This document shows, in pieces, positions 1-12,515 of a stretch of DNA of 64,000 bases. Origin of the DNA: Hoplostethus atlanticus (lineage: Eukaryota > Chordata > Actinopteri > Trachichthyiformes > Trachichthyidae); the NCBI GenBank assembly GCA_034670405.1, contig JAXDDX010000043.1:2628501-2692500 (forward strand). The letters are read 5' to 3'. Position 1 is the stretch's first letter; each line of letters opens with the position of its first letter. The position numbers and the translations under genes are program-made. The notes beneath the pieces are model-generated. The model saw nothing but the letters and a program-made list of their open reading frames with translations. It ran no database searches and was not told the DNA's origin.

Positions 1-1599
1 TCTTGCTACGCTAACTCAATTGGCTGCTCAGCCACACAGACAGCCCCCTGATCTTTGAAATTTAAAGAAAATTTTAAAAAAAAGCAAAAATACAAAACTT
101 GACATGTCTTGAAATCAATTCAGTTCACCAAAAGAGGAGATCATTTTTTTTGTTCTGCCTCTGTACTCTGGGAAAAGGACCAAACATAAACACAGTTAGT
201 TGGGAGCCATTAATAAGCGCCTGGAGGTAAAGCGGCCTGGCTGGGGAACCAGAGAGCTTGTTAAAGTCGAGTCCGTTCAGTTAGCATGCTAGTAAAAAAA
301 AGTTCCTGGTGAATTCTCAACACCCGACCCCCCCCCAGGCCTTTTGAGGGAAAGAGAAGCCTGTATGAAATGAGGCTGCTCATTTCATACAGCTCTCCTG
401 ATTAATTAAACCTGAAGAGGCTGAGATGAGAGCGATAGTTAAATTAGAGGCAGACAGACAGAGTGAAATGGTAGAGGCAGAGAGATGGAGACAGAGTGGT
501 CATATTTGAGGGAGGCAGACAGGGGGCGGGCCAGCAACCCAACAACAGGAGAGCCGGTCCGGGGCGTCTGCTCAGGCTGCAGCCCGGGGCGTCCGACAAT
601 CAGCGCCATTCAGGTCCCTCCTGGAATGCGTCCCCTGGAAGTTCAGGCAGGTCAGCTATCTGTGGAAAATGAGCTGCTCCCTTGTTTCCGTGGCGCCGTG
701 GCAACCAAACTACACAACCCACCCCCAATCTGCCCCCCACCTATCCCTCCATCCCACTCCACTCCCCCCTTCATGTTAACACTGCCAAGAGGTAAAAGAG
801 AGGGAGGTACCGCAGCAGAGTATTGCACACACGTGCACGGTGGAAGACATTTCCACGTCCGAACATACACCTCTTGAATAACGCATTTTTCTATCAAAAC
901 CCAAATACTTTTCCTTCCTGGGAAACGACGATGTTTGTAGTGGTTGCTGCGTCGCCACACCAGTAGGCGTTCCTAAAAATACCAACCAGCCAACCAAAAT
1001 ATTCCTCCTCTACCTGGCATTCGACCTCAATGGTTGTCCGGTTGTACATGGAAAAAATATTTGGACAAATTTTGTCACATGCCAATGACAAATAACAAAA
1101 CACAACTGTACGGGTCAAAGAAACAAGAACTCTAAATGTAGGCATATGATTTCTGTGCGACACACTATTACAGTGGGTAAGAGTCGTGCAGCACAAGCTT
1201 TGATAAGCCGTTCAACCAGATTGACGGGAGTTGATAAAGAAATGATGTACTGCTCAGGGTGTCGGGATTCCCCTCAGATTGCAGACACGTGTTGTAGAAA
1301 AAGTTTATTTATTTATTTATTAGCTAACTAGGTAAAAAGATTTTCCTTTATATGCGAGTGCAATCTGTTACTGTCTCGACTGACAGGTGTGCCAATATGC
1401 TGGTAACAAAACACAGTCAGTCGACTACTGAAAGTTAACTGTCTAGCTAGCTGCCAAGCTTCGGGTCGAGTCAATGTTGTTGTGTAGTCGCTGACAGCAG
1501 CACAGATTTCTACTCCTTCATATGATCACTGGCAAAATGGCTTTGTGCTGGCTTCGCCACCGTCTCGGTGGTGGCGCCCAGAGGCAGAACTACTTTTGG
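1..1599. other. Non-coding, inferred tsc22d2 intron 1
   Basis: No coding exon is recognisable. Short A-rich, C-rich and TTTA-rich simple tracts occur (for example near 1303-1320). ORFs at 485-877 and on the opposite strand have no family resemblance. Assignment to intron 1 follows from the missing TSC-box exons of tsc22d2. Confidence 0.5.
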
Positions 1600-1768
1600 T
1601 GCCGAACCTCCAGAGTTGAACTTTGACCCATTATGCAAGTGGCCAATGAGATTGCAGGCTTTATTTGTTCTTTTTGCGCCTTGGTCCTGTGAGGAACGAC
1701 ATTTCGTTTGGCTGTATGTGCTACATGTATGGCTAAAATGACAATAAACTCTACTTGACTTGACTTGT
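1600..1768 (+). mobile_element. LINE 3'-end fragment with TTGACT-type tail
   Basis: The segment ending at 1768 has the form ACGACATTTCGTT, then TGTATGTGCTACATGTATGG, then ATGACAATAAACT, followed by a short TTGACT-type repeat. From memory this resembles the 3' untranslated end of common fish non-LTR retrotransposons. No coding part is attached, so it is a short 5'-truncated copy; its left boundary is uncertain. Confidence 0.5.
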
Positions 1769-1930
1769 GTCAATGTACAAAGATGGAAGAGAAACTCATC
1801 TTGTGTAATTCTAAGTTTCCACAAGCTCTCTAAAAATAAAGTCAGGGATACTAGGTTTGCTATCCTCTTGTTGATCAAAGTTCAATGGTGGTTGGTGATA
1901 CAGGCCTGAGACTTTCAACTGAGCGGTGAC

Positions 1931-3108
1931 TTAAAGGGGTCATATTATGGAAAACGGCTTATTCCTGGCCCTTATACATGTTCCACAGGTTATCGTTGAC
2001 CTAAGTAGCCGAGAAAATATGAAATCTGGAAATCAACCCCTTTTTCTGTATTTTCCTTTTTCCAAAAACGGTGCCAAATCGGTCCAAAACAGGCCGTTTC
2101 AGAAAGTAGCCCCTTTGGACGTCATAACGGGCGCTTCTTAACATAATCCAACCCCTCTCAGAGCATGCCCACGCCCAGGTGAACAACCAATCCCATTTAC
2201 CTCGTCTCAAAATGCAGCTCACGGCAGTGCCGCAAGCCGTTGCTTATGGTGCATTCCATTGTACTCGGAAATCGATAATTCCGAGTCGGTATTCCTAACT
2301 TCCAATCTAAATGTGTTCCAGTGCATCTGCTCGGGAAAACATAATCGCTCGCAGCAAACTCATGTTTGTATGGTAAGTCTCAGAATGTTACAAGCATCTA
2401 AACTCAACATCAACTACTACAGCGCCATTAGTGAAGAGAATCGGCGCATATCACATTCGGACGCCGTTTTTTGCAAATAGATTGCATCCAATAATATATT
2501 GGCTAACTAGCTCAACAAAATTGTCAATCCTAGCTTGTCTGCAAGTTGTATTCAATAAGCTTATGGACATGAGCCATAAACAGACCGGCTACAGCAGAGA
2601 GTGTCGCTCACACACCCACATACACAAAACAAAGTACAATATTACACAGAATTGTTATCATTGAGAAACTAAGTGGAACCGCCTCAGCTGCCTCTTCCCA
2701 TTCTGGGTCAGACTCAAACATGTACTCAGTGTTGGTTCTGGCGCGGCCGCCATGGTTATGGTAGATTTCTGCGTCAAGCTTATTTGTTTACCTTGAGCAG
2801 CATGAGCGCTCTGCTCTCCGCCTCAGCCAGGCGATTGCGTGGAGGTTGTATGTAATGAGCACTGCTCTGATTGGCCGCCTCACGCAGCGAGTGAGGCGTG
2901 AGGTGACCAATCAGAGCAGTGCTCATTATGTACAACCTCCACGCCCTCAAAACAGCCTGTTCTTTACAATGGAGAAAATGAGAGACTGAAACACACACCA
3001 CAGAAGCTGGTTTTAGGATTTTTTTTATATTGACTTCAAAAACATCTTGTCAAGACCCCTGGAAACAGTTTTAAATAGCCCAAAATGAGTACAATACCCC
3101 CCTTTTAA
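1931..3108. mobile_element. TTAA-flanked non-autonomous DNA transposon (MITE, Kolobok/piggyBac-like)
   Basis: The element begins TTAA-AGGGGTCATATTATG (TTAA at 1931-1934) and ends CAATACCCCCCTT-TTAA (TTAA at 3105-3108). The outer bases are imperfect inverted repeats (AGGGGTCATATT against AAGGGGGGTATTG) and TTAA on both sides fits a 4 bp target duplication. It is about 1.17 kb with no transposase. TTAA targeting is known for Kolobok and piggyBac superfamilies; the family choice is inference. An internal hairpin with roughly 50 bp arms is listed separately. Confidence 0.6.
2837..2944. repeat. Near-perfect inverted repeat (hairpin) inside the MITE
   Basis: The left arm (2837-2887) starts GCGTGGAGGTTGTA and runs through GAGCACTGCTCTGATTGG. 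The right arm (2894-2944) is its reverse complement, ending CAACCTCCACGC, with a few mismatches and a loop of only about 6 bases. Confidence 0.8.
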
Positions 3109-3111
3109 GGT

Positions 3112-3330
3112 TTATAAAACCAGACTTGTTCGGTTCAAATCCCCATGGTAACAATAACCCTCAGTCAGGCTTTGTGTATGCTTTTCATCTAAACTATTTC
3201 TTGTCTTCGCACCCTCAACAACTACCAATGCGGTGCCCTTGAGCAAGGCACTACAGAAGAAGGCTGCAGCTGTACTAGAAAGCTCCCTGGTGTGAATGTG
3301 TGGAACCGCACGACCGTGAAGCAGGGCCGT
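3112..3330 (+). mobile_element. tRNA-derived SINE fragment
   Basis: A B-box-like GGTTCAAATCC lies at 3132-3142 and the fish SINE signature GTGCCCTTGAGCAAGGCAC at 3233-3251. No clear A box is seen, so the copy is degraded or truncated. It sits directly beside the MITE right end. Confidence 0.5.
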
Positions 3331-6300
3331 CTCGAAAAAGTGCACACCTGCTCAGCAATACCGTTTGCCTAAGGTTAAAAAAAACAAACTCAACATCAGT
3401 CATGTCAGTTCGTGAGAGAGGGAGAATGAGGAAGACGCTCTCCGGTCATACCATACTACCTGCTCTTCACCCATGCAATACAGACACTCACAGCAACATT
3501 ACAGAAGCTGTAATTCAGCTGTCATAAATGACATTTTGGGACGCCTTTTTTCCTGGGCCACTAACATTTTTAGCCCTGGAAAGAGGCCAAACACTTTGCA
3601 GTGAGAGTGGGTGGCTCAAACTGCCTCGAGGTAAATAGCGACAGACAGTCAGGCAGTTTTGCGCAGAGTGAGGGAGGGTGGAGGGCATGCTGGCCCCAGG
3701 CACACTCTCCAGATAGCGGGAGATATGCCTGAGGCCCCTTTGGAAATGAAGACCTGGCCCACTGAGCCCGGGCTGTGTATCTGCGCTGCCTGTGCACAAA
3801 GGGTGTTTTCATGTGATTCGACGCCCCACGTGTCAAATGAGAGCAAGGGGGCCTGTCGGAGGGGGTGGCACGATGGCAAAGGTGAGCTGGTTACCTCAAC
3901 GCAAGTCAATCCAGGAACTGTTTACGACACCCCAACCCACTGCCAAACAACCGCTATCGCCCCCTGTAACATAGGAGTCCAACACATTTTCCATTTTAAA
4001 AAAGTTTATACTTTTTCCAGACCTGATGTTGAAGATTTTGGTTGGTGTTCGGTACAATTGATGCTCATAGTGGACTGTCAACAACTTCATATCACTCTGC
4101 AAGTGAAGCTTCTTCTTCCCAACAACAAATATCACAAGACATGAAATTGAGGTGGGTCTAAAACTACAAAGGATGTGTATTCATATGTGTATTAGGACCT
4201 AAAAATAACACATACTTTTACAAACTATTTGTGCAATTCCTAAACTTTTAAAGACCTGGGAATTATCAAATTCATTTTCCATATCTTTCCAGACCTACAT
4301 AGGAACCGTCTTTACAGATGATGTACATGGAGACACATCGCCACAGAGAGCAGCAACAACCAATGACAGAGAGAGAGAGAGACAGAGAGAGAGAGACAGA
4401 GAGAGAGAGAAACAGAGAGAAACAGAGAGAAGGATGAGGACTGGGCTGTTTAAGCCTGGCTCCTCAGAGGCCTTATCTGACACCTTGTTGTGGAGGGAAG
4501 AGCTGCTACGCCTGACCAGATAGGTTGAGGCTGGTAGGCAGGGAGGGGAGAGGGTCCACTAATCAGTAGTGGTGGGGTGAAGAGGGGAGGAGGGGTCTGG
4601 GCCGGCAGTGGTCGTGACCAGGTTGGGAAATTACCACCAGCTGGTAAAATCTGACTGTAGTTGCTAAAATGACAGTTCACCCAGTGACATTTAGGACTGG
4701 TGCACCCCTGAGTAGGCCTAAGGGAAAAAATGAAACTCACTGGGAAAAGCACAATATCCCAGATTTGAGTCTTTTGACCTACGACAGAACATAAGACTCT
4801 TCTATAAAGAGGACCATTCACAAGTCTCAAACTTGCCTTCTGTGTGAATATTGGTTAAGGGTGGAAAACATCCCACAGAGCAGTGGAGCGCTGATCCATG
4901 ACGGTATTATTGCACAACACTCAGTTAGCTGCTCCCTTTTGCATGTGTAAAACAGCTCGCAGTACAAACTAACAGGGACATGCGTATCTGCCACGCCCCT
5001 CTAGTTTTTCCATTGAGACTGTACAGGGCGAGGGGAGGGGTCTGTCCAGGGAGCTGTAATGTAGTTAAAACGCCAAGCCTTCCTATTGAATGGAGCCAAT
5101 TTGTTCGAAGGTCAGCCTCATCACTTTATCTGGCGCAGAGCGGGGATGCTAACCATTCCAACCTGAAGGGGAATCATTCAACTCTCGTGACTCAACCCCT
5201 TTGTTCCACTTTTGTGATGCACTCTAATTCAGACCAGAGCTAAACAATGAAACTTGGAACCAATTCCCCTACGAGGCCGGGCTCGTGCACAGAACAATGT
5301 GCCCCTTACGACGGGGGGAAAAAAAGCTTGAAATCTTATACGTGTGACCGTTATATATAGGGGCGCATTCCTGAAAATATGGTTTTCTGCTTCTCACTGA
5401 GATTTATGAGTGAATTATGAGTTAACAAGGCATCTTAATTACAACTGATGAAAGTTTAAATAACCCCCGCAGCCTCCCTGAAGAACACACATTTCAAGGT
5501 TAGCCAAGCTGGCACGGCAACAGTCTACATGCATGTGCGCGGCAGGCCACATATAAGGCAGAATCTATACAGAGGGCCCCGAGAGACGCAAAAACATCAA
5601 TAATGAGAGTACAAGTCAGCAAAGGAGAGCAGTAAAGAGTCATTCCAAGGACAGAAAGCAAAAGCTGATGTGTCAACATGGACCAGCCCGACGAGGACTC
5701 GAGTCTGACAGGAAGAGCGCTAGGCAGAGGCCTGTGGCGTTAATTCAGTCTGGCTGTGTCATCGCTGCCTCAGCCACAGTGGCTTACGTGGCTGCCATCA
5801 TTGCCACAGGTTTGTCTGTGTGTGTCTGTGTGCCTGTCTGTCCTCACTACCTCCCCGACACGTCCTGTCCTGCTGCCAGTGTCACCATGGTTACACAGAC
5901 AGCTACTGATGTCACTGCTCACACACACACAAACCTTTAGGAAACGGGCACTGGCTGTTCCCCTCATCACATCAGAGTAGGAACAACACACACTGTTTCC
6001 GCCCTCCACACATCAATAACCCCTGTGTGATGCTGCTGGGACAAAGTCTCTTGGTAAACAACGATTAGCTTCAGGAATATCAGGCACAAGGGCGATAAAA
6101 ATCAGGCCTCTCAACCACCACCACTATCACACACACACACCTCCTCTGCCTCTACCCTTCCCGACTAGCAAGAGAGCACACTGATAAACAAGGAGGCCCA
6201 CATAAATACAGGCCAGGCCACGCATGTGTGTGTGGACTCCAGCTCTCATCTGGGCCATGCTCCACAGCCCTGTTAGCTCAAAATGGCAAAGACTGGCAAT

Positions 6301-7190
6301 ACTTCAGCTCAAGCTGTGTGAGGGCCCTCCGACAGACACTAAAAATAGGCACACTGTGTACATTAGTGGAGTACTGCAGACAATTGAAGAGTCGGTATTT
6401 ACAAGGTTTAGTGCGGGGGGGGGGGGGGGAGATAGGCTGGGATCACGGCGAGGGCGAGCATGCTAACCATCTCTCCCAGACAGACGGGAGAATAAAAACA
6501 GACGTGCTACCTTTGGGGAGTTATTCCCTTCAGTGAAAGTGTTGGATACAAAACACAGCTACTTTGTTTGTTGTAATTTATCCAAGGGCTAGTTAACGCC
6601 CCCTAACCCACACAGCCTGTTTGGCTGAACAGGGGACTGAAGGAGGGAGCGTTGGGTGTCTATAAAGAGGCGGGTTACTATGCAGTGTTTTGTGGGTAGC
6701 CTATTAATGACAAACACACAAAAAGTCCTCCCCTCTGTGCCAGTTCCCATTGGCTCAGTGGCCCTCCATCCTTCCTTCCTCCCCCAAACTCCCAATTTTA
6801 CTCTTTCAATAGGACTGTGCAAGACAACGTTTTTTTGTTTTGTTTTTTTACGTACAACCAAACATTTCCAGTTATAGCATATGTTGGCACTGGTGAAGGG
6901 AGAGGCGTTATCCACAGCGCAGAGCATGACCACACCGCTGCAGAATGCCATGGGAATGTTTAACATGGGGGCAATCTTCCAGATACACACTCCCTCCCTC
7001 CTTCCCTTGAGCTCACTGCTGCTTTCCAAGCAGACATCTGAGCTTTGTTTTCTTCAGAGTCAGGCAAATAGACATCCATCGTACATTATTGCATCACTGA
7101 TTGTACACAGCTGAACAAGAATAAGAGTAGTAAACAGTAATTAAGGCAGTGGACTCATTGCCTAAAACAGGTTTTTCACATTATACCCCT
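3331..7190. other. Non-coding, inferred tsc22d2 intron 1
   Basis: No exon recognised. It contains a (GA)n tract at about 4370-4432, short CA/TG runs around 5815 and 5920, and a run of about 14 G at 6416-6429. The longer ORFs here (3659-4144, 6589-7029) have no recognisable domain and no splice context. Confidence 0.5.
4370..4432. repeat. (GA)n microsatellite
   Basis: Imperfect GAGA tract interrupted by CAGAGA and AAACAGAGA units. Confidence 0.85.
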
Positions 7191-7195
7191 CTTAC

Positions 7196-8808
7196 CTGTC
7201 CTCGTCCCCGTCCATGGGAATAGGGATACCAAACAGGCTGTTGACAGTGGGAGTAGCCAGGTTGAGGCTCTCAGGGATGAAAGGCTTCATGCCATCTTTC
7301 CCTGGCATTGCACCGGTGCTAGGCTGAGGTAGGGCATCAGACTTCCGCCGACTGTCTTCAGCCTGGTTAAGTCCTCCTGCACCAGGCACCTGGCTCTGCA
7401 TACCTGGAGGGGTGTTGGTGGCGCTGGGCACTGTGGCAGGCACGTTCTGGACACCGCTGTGGGAGGTGGCGTTGGTGATGGAAGGTGCAGGGGCAATGCC
7501 TACCCCTCCTGAAGGCTGAGACTGGCTGACAGGCTGCTGGAGGCCACTTCCTGGTAGTATGGGGGCCATGGATGTCCCACTGCCCACCTGGAGCAGCAGG
7601 CCCTGGGCTGAGGCTGCCTCCCCACCCGGAGCCAAGATGCCCAGCCCCTGGACTCCAGGGCCGGCAGGGGTGATGACAGGCGAGGGGCCCTGGCTGGCTG
7701 GAGGTCCCACAGAGAGGGAGGCCATGGGAAGGTTCTGAGTGCTTGAGCCTTGTGGCTGGAGAGGGGCAAAGTGCTGCTGACGGTAGTCTGGCTGGCCAGC
7801 TGAGAGGCCAGTGGGGTGAGTAGAATAGGCAAACTGCGTGGCAGGAGGCATGATGGGAGATTTCTGCAGCATGGCACCTTGGGGTCCACCGTTGAGGCTG
7901 CTAGGGAGGAGGGTTTGGGGAGAAACAGGCTGCATATTGACCTGAGCCTGTTGTAGTTGCTGTGACGTAGTCGAATACCCCGTGGGCTGGAAGGCACTTG
8001 CTCCGTTCCCTATCTGAGGGGCTAAGCCGTAGCCTTGCTGCAGAGGCTCTGGAGGGTGGGTGTGGTGGGTGACCGAGTAGCCACTGTCCGCAGTGGACTC
8101 CTGAGCCTGTGCAGAGGCGGCACTGGGAACAACCACAGAGCCACCAGTGGCCCCTAGCCCGCTGTCCCTGTCCATACTGTGATCAAGGGTCATAGCATGC
8201 TTTATACTATCCACAGTCCTACTAATGCTGGAGCCCTCTGAATCTCTCTCATAGAACTCAGTGCACGTCCATCTGCCCCGCCGGAAGGGCTCTCCGGTAC
8301 CGTGGTCAAGTTTAATGACCCTAAAACGGGAACTACAGCTCACGGTTGTTGTAGAGCTAGTGCCCACAGGAGTTGCAGGAGCCACACTGGTAGAAGCAGC
8401 GGCAGCAGGGACTGTGTTGACGAATGTTGGTGGCTGGGTGGCCGAGCTTGGAACGGAGGGCTGAAGTGCAGTTGGCACAGGCACACTTCCTCCTAAAACA
8501 TGTGGGGTAACATGACCAGTGCCTACACTTTTAATTGAAAAGCCCCCATTGACTGGACCTGTTGCAGCTGGCGGGACGTCTTGAGGTTCTCCTACATTGT
8601 TTAAGGTTTCCTCGGATGAACTCCTGTCACATACCCCCAAGTCGGCCCGGGAAACATCGAATATTTCCGATGACACATCCTCCGTCCGGGACTCGTCCGG
8701 ATCGTCCAGGCTCTCGGTGTCGTCAGTGATGCTACTGGCCGCTACCTGAGCCTGTGTCACACTCGTGATCTGGAAACAACTCTTCTTCTTTGCTGGCATT
8801 TTCGACAT
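7196..8808 (-). CDS. tsc22d2: TSC22 domain family protein 2, long-isoform first coding exon (partial gene)
   Basis: Long-form TSC22-family proteins are transcription/adaptor proteins that dimerise through a C-terminal TSC box and leucine zipper. This exon encodes the disordered N-terminal part, about 537 residues. The start at 8808-8806 was chosen because the protein then opens with the family N-terminus MSKMPAKKKSCFQITSV; an in-frame ATG 36 codons upstream adds unconserved residues. Visible conserved blocks are residues 1-75 (acidic DDTESLDDPDESRTEDVSSE, then SSSEETLNNVG), residues 158-190 (SRFRVIKLDHGTGEPFRRGR, then WTCTEFYERDS), and DSGLGATGGSVVV near 215-227. The middle is Gln/Pro/Ser-rich low complexity. 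The exon ends within a codon after MDGDED at a clean GTAAG donor (7195-7191), as expected just before the TSC-box exons. Those exons were not found at 1-7195 and should lie left of the window. Paralogue choice (D2 rather than D1 or D4) rests on the N-terminal block and on pfn2/rnf13 as neighbours. Confidence 0.93.
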
Positions 8809-9560
8809 GTTGAATATCTGCGTTAGTCTAGCTTGTCTATTCCCATATAGTAAAAACAAGTGTTGGCTAAATTCTCTAGCGAAGAAATTCACAGTTCGGA
8901 AATATGAAACAGACACGTATTAGACATGTTCATAGCCTCCTCTCCCTCTCTCTCGTCGTAGAAAAGTGTGACAACGAGCCCAGATCCTCCGAAACTCCCG
9001 AGACGCTCGATAGTCAGTGCGAGCTTAGCCTGCAGTCCCCCGGTGACAGTACACAGCCGACTGCCGCTCTCCTCCTCCTCCGGGTTCTTCAACACCTGGC
9101 TGGCCTTCTTCCTGAGACACTGTCCCGGCTCCGGAGTTGCAAGCAGGCCCCTGTCGCAGTTCTTGTTCACCAGCTGCTACCAGTACTTTAGTCTGAGGCG
9201 GGCCCGTTCTCTCAACACTCTCCCTTTTCAGCTAAAGCATATATTTCTCGCTGACTAGCTAAGTTAGCTAACGTTAGCTAGTTATTTCCCCTACCTTGGC
9301 ACCAGCATGTGCAACATCATGATGTAAACAAACCCATAGTGTCCACCAGCCTTTCAGAAAGAATATATAATCCACCGATACAAAAGAGTAACGTCCTAAA
9401 CTCAAGGAAGTTTAGCCTCTTGCCGTGTGGACAGCTCACTTTTGGGAGCTGCTACAGCTAGCTGACAGATATCCACTTTACCACTGTGGCAGCAAGAACA
9501 GGCTAAAAGGCTAACTGCCGCTCTTCCTCTAACAACTCGACAAGATGGCAAGAGCGAATT
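8809..9560 (-). promoter_or_regulatory. tsc22d2: tsc22d2 5'UTR and promoter region
   Basis: This stretch immediately upstream of the start codon is richer in G, C and CpG than the surrounding DNA, especially 8940-9210. It holds short ORFs on both strands, none resembling a protein family. The transcription start cannot be fixed from sequence. Around 9541-9555 an AAGATGGC motif resembling a YY1 site occurs on the plus strand, which hints at a promoter edge and possible divergent transcription. The 5'UTR-plus-promoter reading is inference from position and composition. Confidence 0.45.
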
Positions 9561-10504
9561 GCACCCTGGGTAGGGGGGTCAAACGTGATCCTGTGGTCTC
9601 GGGAAAGAAAAAAAAAATCAACGGTACAGTGAATATTTATTTCAACCGGATTTTACGATTTTATTTTTATAGTCTTCAATCTATAAAATGTAAAAACTTT
9701 TTAAGTGAATACAAAATAAAAATACCCTTCCGATGTCGTAACTTCCGGTTATCGTCCCAACCGGCAGAGTACTTGCTACTAGTCACTTATCAGCTTTTTG
9801 CTGACCTAATATTCAGAATTTATTGCTTCTTAAGTTGAATACGATTACCGTTGGTGAAGACATTTTTTACTATTTAATAAAGACACTCTTGGTTAATGCT
9901 TAAACGGCTGCTACTTTGTAAAACAACGTTCCATTAAAACATTCAGCGACTGGAGTTGCGCTGCTCTTTTAGATCAAATCGATAGAGAATTCTGGTCCTT
10001 ACGCAAATACAGAAATCGTGCGTAACACGCGGACAAGACAGAAAAATTGCATAGATTTGGTATGGAAGCATTCTGCTTTTTGTTTAAATGTGTTTGCTAA
10101 CGTGTTTAGTATCTAATCAAGTTGCTACCCAGGGTTATAGTATAAAACACTTAGCTCATAAATCAGCTCAACTTTTAATGATGATTAAATCCACTGAGTC
10201 ATGACAGGAGTTTTTCTTGAATGAATCAGACATGTTTATCCCCGGGAAATGTTGAGTCACGGTCAATTTCACATTTATTCTTTATAGGGACTCGACATGA
10301 GGCCTCAGTGTTCTTTGAGGGATAGATGCTTTTATATAAAATGAATAATCCACAACATGTGCAGTGGGGTCAGTCTATGCAATATGATGCACATTATACA
10401 CACCAGTGGGCAGCATGGTAAACATTTTTCACAGGTTTATATATTCACAGTTCATGTTCACACACATTTTCTGAAATGGTACCTAATTTTCTCAAAACTT
10501 TCAA
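9561..10504. other. Intergenic, no feature seen
   Basis: AT-rich DNA upstream of tsc22d2. The 97-codon ORF at 9545-9838 has no family resemblance. Nothing further can be supported. Confidence 0.4.
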
Positions 10505-11050
10505 AAAAGCAAAACTCCACAAATCTCTTGCAAAAGGAAAAATTACAATTAAACCATCTTATGTCCTCTCAAAATTGAATTTAAATGATACACACAAATG
10601 CACTTAAATGTACATAAAGTGTTCTACATACAGAATACACAATGTAAGAAAATATAGGAAATAGGAATACTGTCTAGAGTAACAAAAAAAAGGCTGCATC
10701 CGGTCTTGGGTTTCTATCTGGCCACAGGATCTCATCCTTATCGCAAGTAATGTTCTCCCTGGCTGAGCAGTGGGGGATGTTTGGTCCGTCATGACAGATC
10801 CCTAGATGCTCTTCCTCCTATCCTCACCCTTCCTCTCCTGCTACGTCTCTCTACAATGCTGCATCCATTCATCTCCAAGACAGTCACATTTAGCCCTCTG
10901 CTCTAATTTGTAATTGGGCAATTTAGCAACTAGTGTTTGTACCTGTGTGTCATCAATGTGTGTGTCCCTGTGTGTCGTAATTTCATTTTTTTTTAATGGA
11001 AGTGCTTTCCAAGTTTTTGTCATTGTGTCTCAAGTTACAGTGTGTAATCA
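10505..11050 (-). mobile_element. Fragment of IS630/Tc1-like transposon (3' part), copy A
   Basis: The minus strand reads through a decayed transposase C-terminus (DEILWPDRN-like, at about 10690-10750) followed by the motif CTTTTGCAAGAGATTTGTGG near 10514-10540. The same arrangement recurs on the plus strand at 18.0-18.8 kb, so this is one of two inverted-orientation copies. Shared landmarks are GAGATGAATGGATGCA, CCCAAGACCGGATGCAGCC and CTTGAGACACAATGAC. Terminal repeats were not identified and boundaries are approximate. Confidence 0.6.
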
Positions 11051-12510
11051 CTTGAGAGATACAGGGCATAAAACACAGTGTGTCTCAAGTGGATTCAGAA
11101 ATTCACCAGCCAATTTATTATCGCTAAAGTAGTTGTTAGAACAGAAAACACTGATTCAACACAACATGGCCATCCGCCAAAGCAGCTAGCAGGATAAACA
11201 GACTTACCAGCAGCCAGCCAGAATGTACCAGTGTTTGGCTGGTGGCCAGTGTTAATACCAAGTCCTGTCCGGGAAGCTGGACATGCTTTATGCACATGGC
11301 CCAATTGCACAACAAATATTTTTTTTCTCTTGACACACAACCCCTAGGCCTATTTTGGTGGGATGGAAAAAAATAGCCGAGAGTGGCAAGAACGGTGCCA
11401 AACCACAGGGATGAAATGTTTGCAGTAAAAATACCATCACATCACATCAATAGCCAAACTCATGAGGCTAAGACATCCCCTTGTAAGAGTATGAAGAAAT
11501 CAGGCAAGCCTAACTATTACAACTAATGATTAATCTCATATTTCAGAAAGACAAAATTGGTATTACTAGACAACTCAAACTTACAATAACTGTAAGGATC
11601 CTATTACTGATTATAGGTAAAGATTCCTATAAATGACTGCCTATCTTAAAGGGGAATTGCACCAGGGTGGGAAATTACCACCACCAGACAAATCCTGCTA
11701 AATCTGTGGCTAGAACGTTTATCTACTGTACCAGACATTATTTTATTATATCATACCACTGACTTAGAGAAGTTGTGACTCAAGTAGGTAGGGCGGTGAA
11801 CATGAATTTCTCTCTCCCCAGAGAGCTGACTTGAACCTGACATCAAGTTGAAAGCAGCTTTTTATGCATAATTGTGGATTCTGCCTGTGTAGCGGATGAG
11901 TCATGTGACGTGATATTGACATGTACCTTCTAATATGCTATATTATATTGGATAACTTGTCAGGGGTCAGAGGTGAGGATTGTTCACCAGACGTACCGCC
12001 TGGGGGTAGAAGCTGTCATGGAACCGTGAAGTACGTGTCATGACGCCCCGCCACCCGTCACGTGATGGCAGGCGACAGAACAGTTATTGACAGTTATCAA
12101 CATGATATGATATTGATATTGAAATGTCATCAGATTTCATCTATTTGGCGTTGTTAACACCGGACGTCTCACCAGACACTCATCCGCCATATGAGATCAG
12201 TAGCAGAAACTATCCGCTGTGCTCTGATTTCCTCAACATCCCAGCTGTGTTCAAACTGTTTTCCTAACATTGTGTCCTTATTGAGTTTTATCATCAGAAT
12301 TCCAAGATCCTAATTTTATAAATCTCTCTCTCTCTCCCCTTTCTCTCTCTCTCCCTCCCTCTCTTTTTGACTGAATGAATGACTCAGTAGTGGAGCTGAT
12401 GTCCAGGCTTATTGTGTGAGTCAAGGCCACCAAAGGCCTCCGCTCATTGAGAACTGTAGGACATTTTGTCTCAAGATCAACAACTCGTGACTCGCAGAAA
12501 AACATCCTTT
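11051..12510. other. Intergenic with minor repeat fragments
   Basis: No gene seen. A short stretch at about 11985-12030 (GCCTGGGGGTAGAAGCTGTC) resembles a piece of a fish LINE. A (CT)n tract lies at about 12322-12365. The phrase TGGGAAATTACCACCA near 11667 also occurs near 4623, suggesting another dispersed repeat. Confidence 0.4.
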
Positions 12511-12515
12511 GACGA
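12511..12515. repeat. Target-site duplication, left (GACGA)
   Basis: GACGA directly precedes TGTGGC. The same five bases directly follow GCCACA at 13613-13617, so the palindromic unit was inserted as one block. Confidence 0.75.

Noticed and set aside
1..7195. Possible TSC-box exons of tsc22d2
   Set aside because: Looked for the conserved VAIDNKIEQAMDLVKSHL coding region on the minus strand and did not find it.
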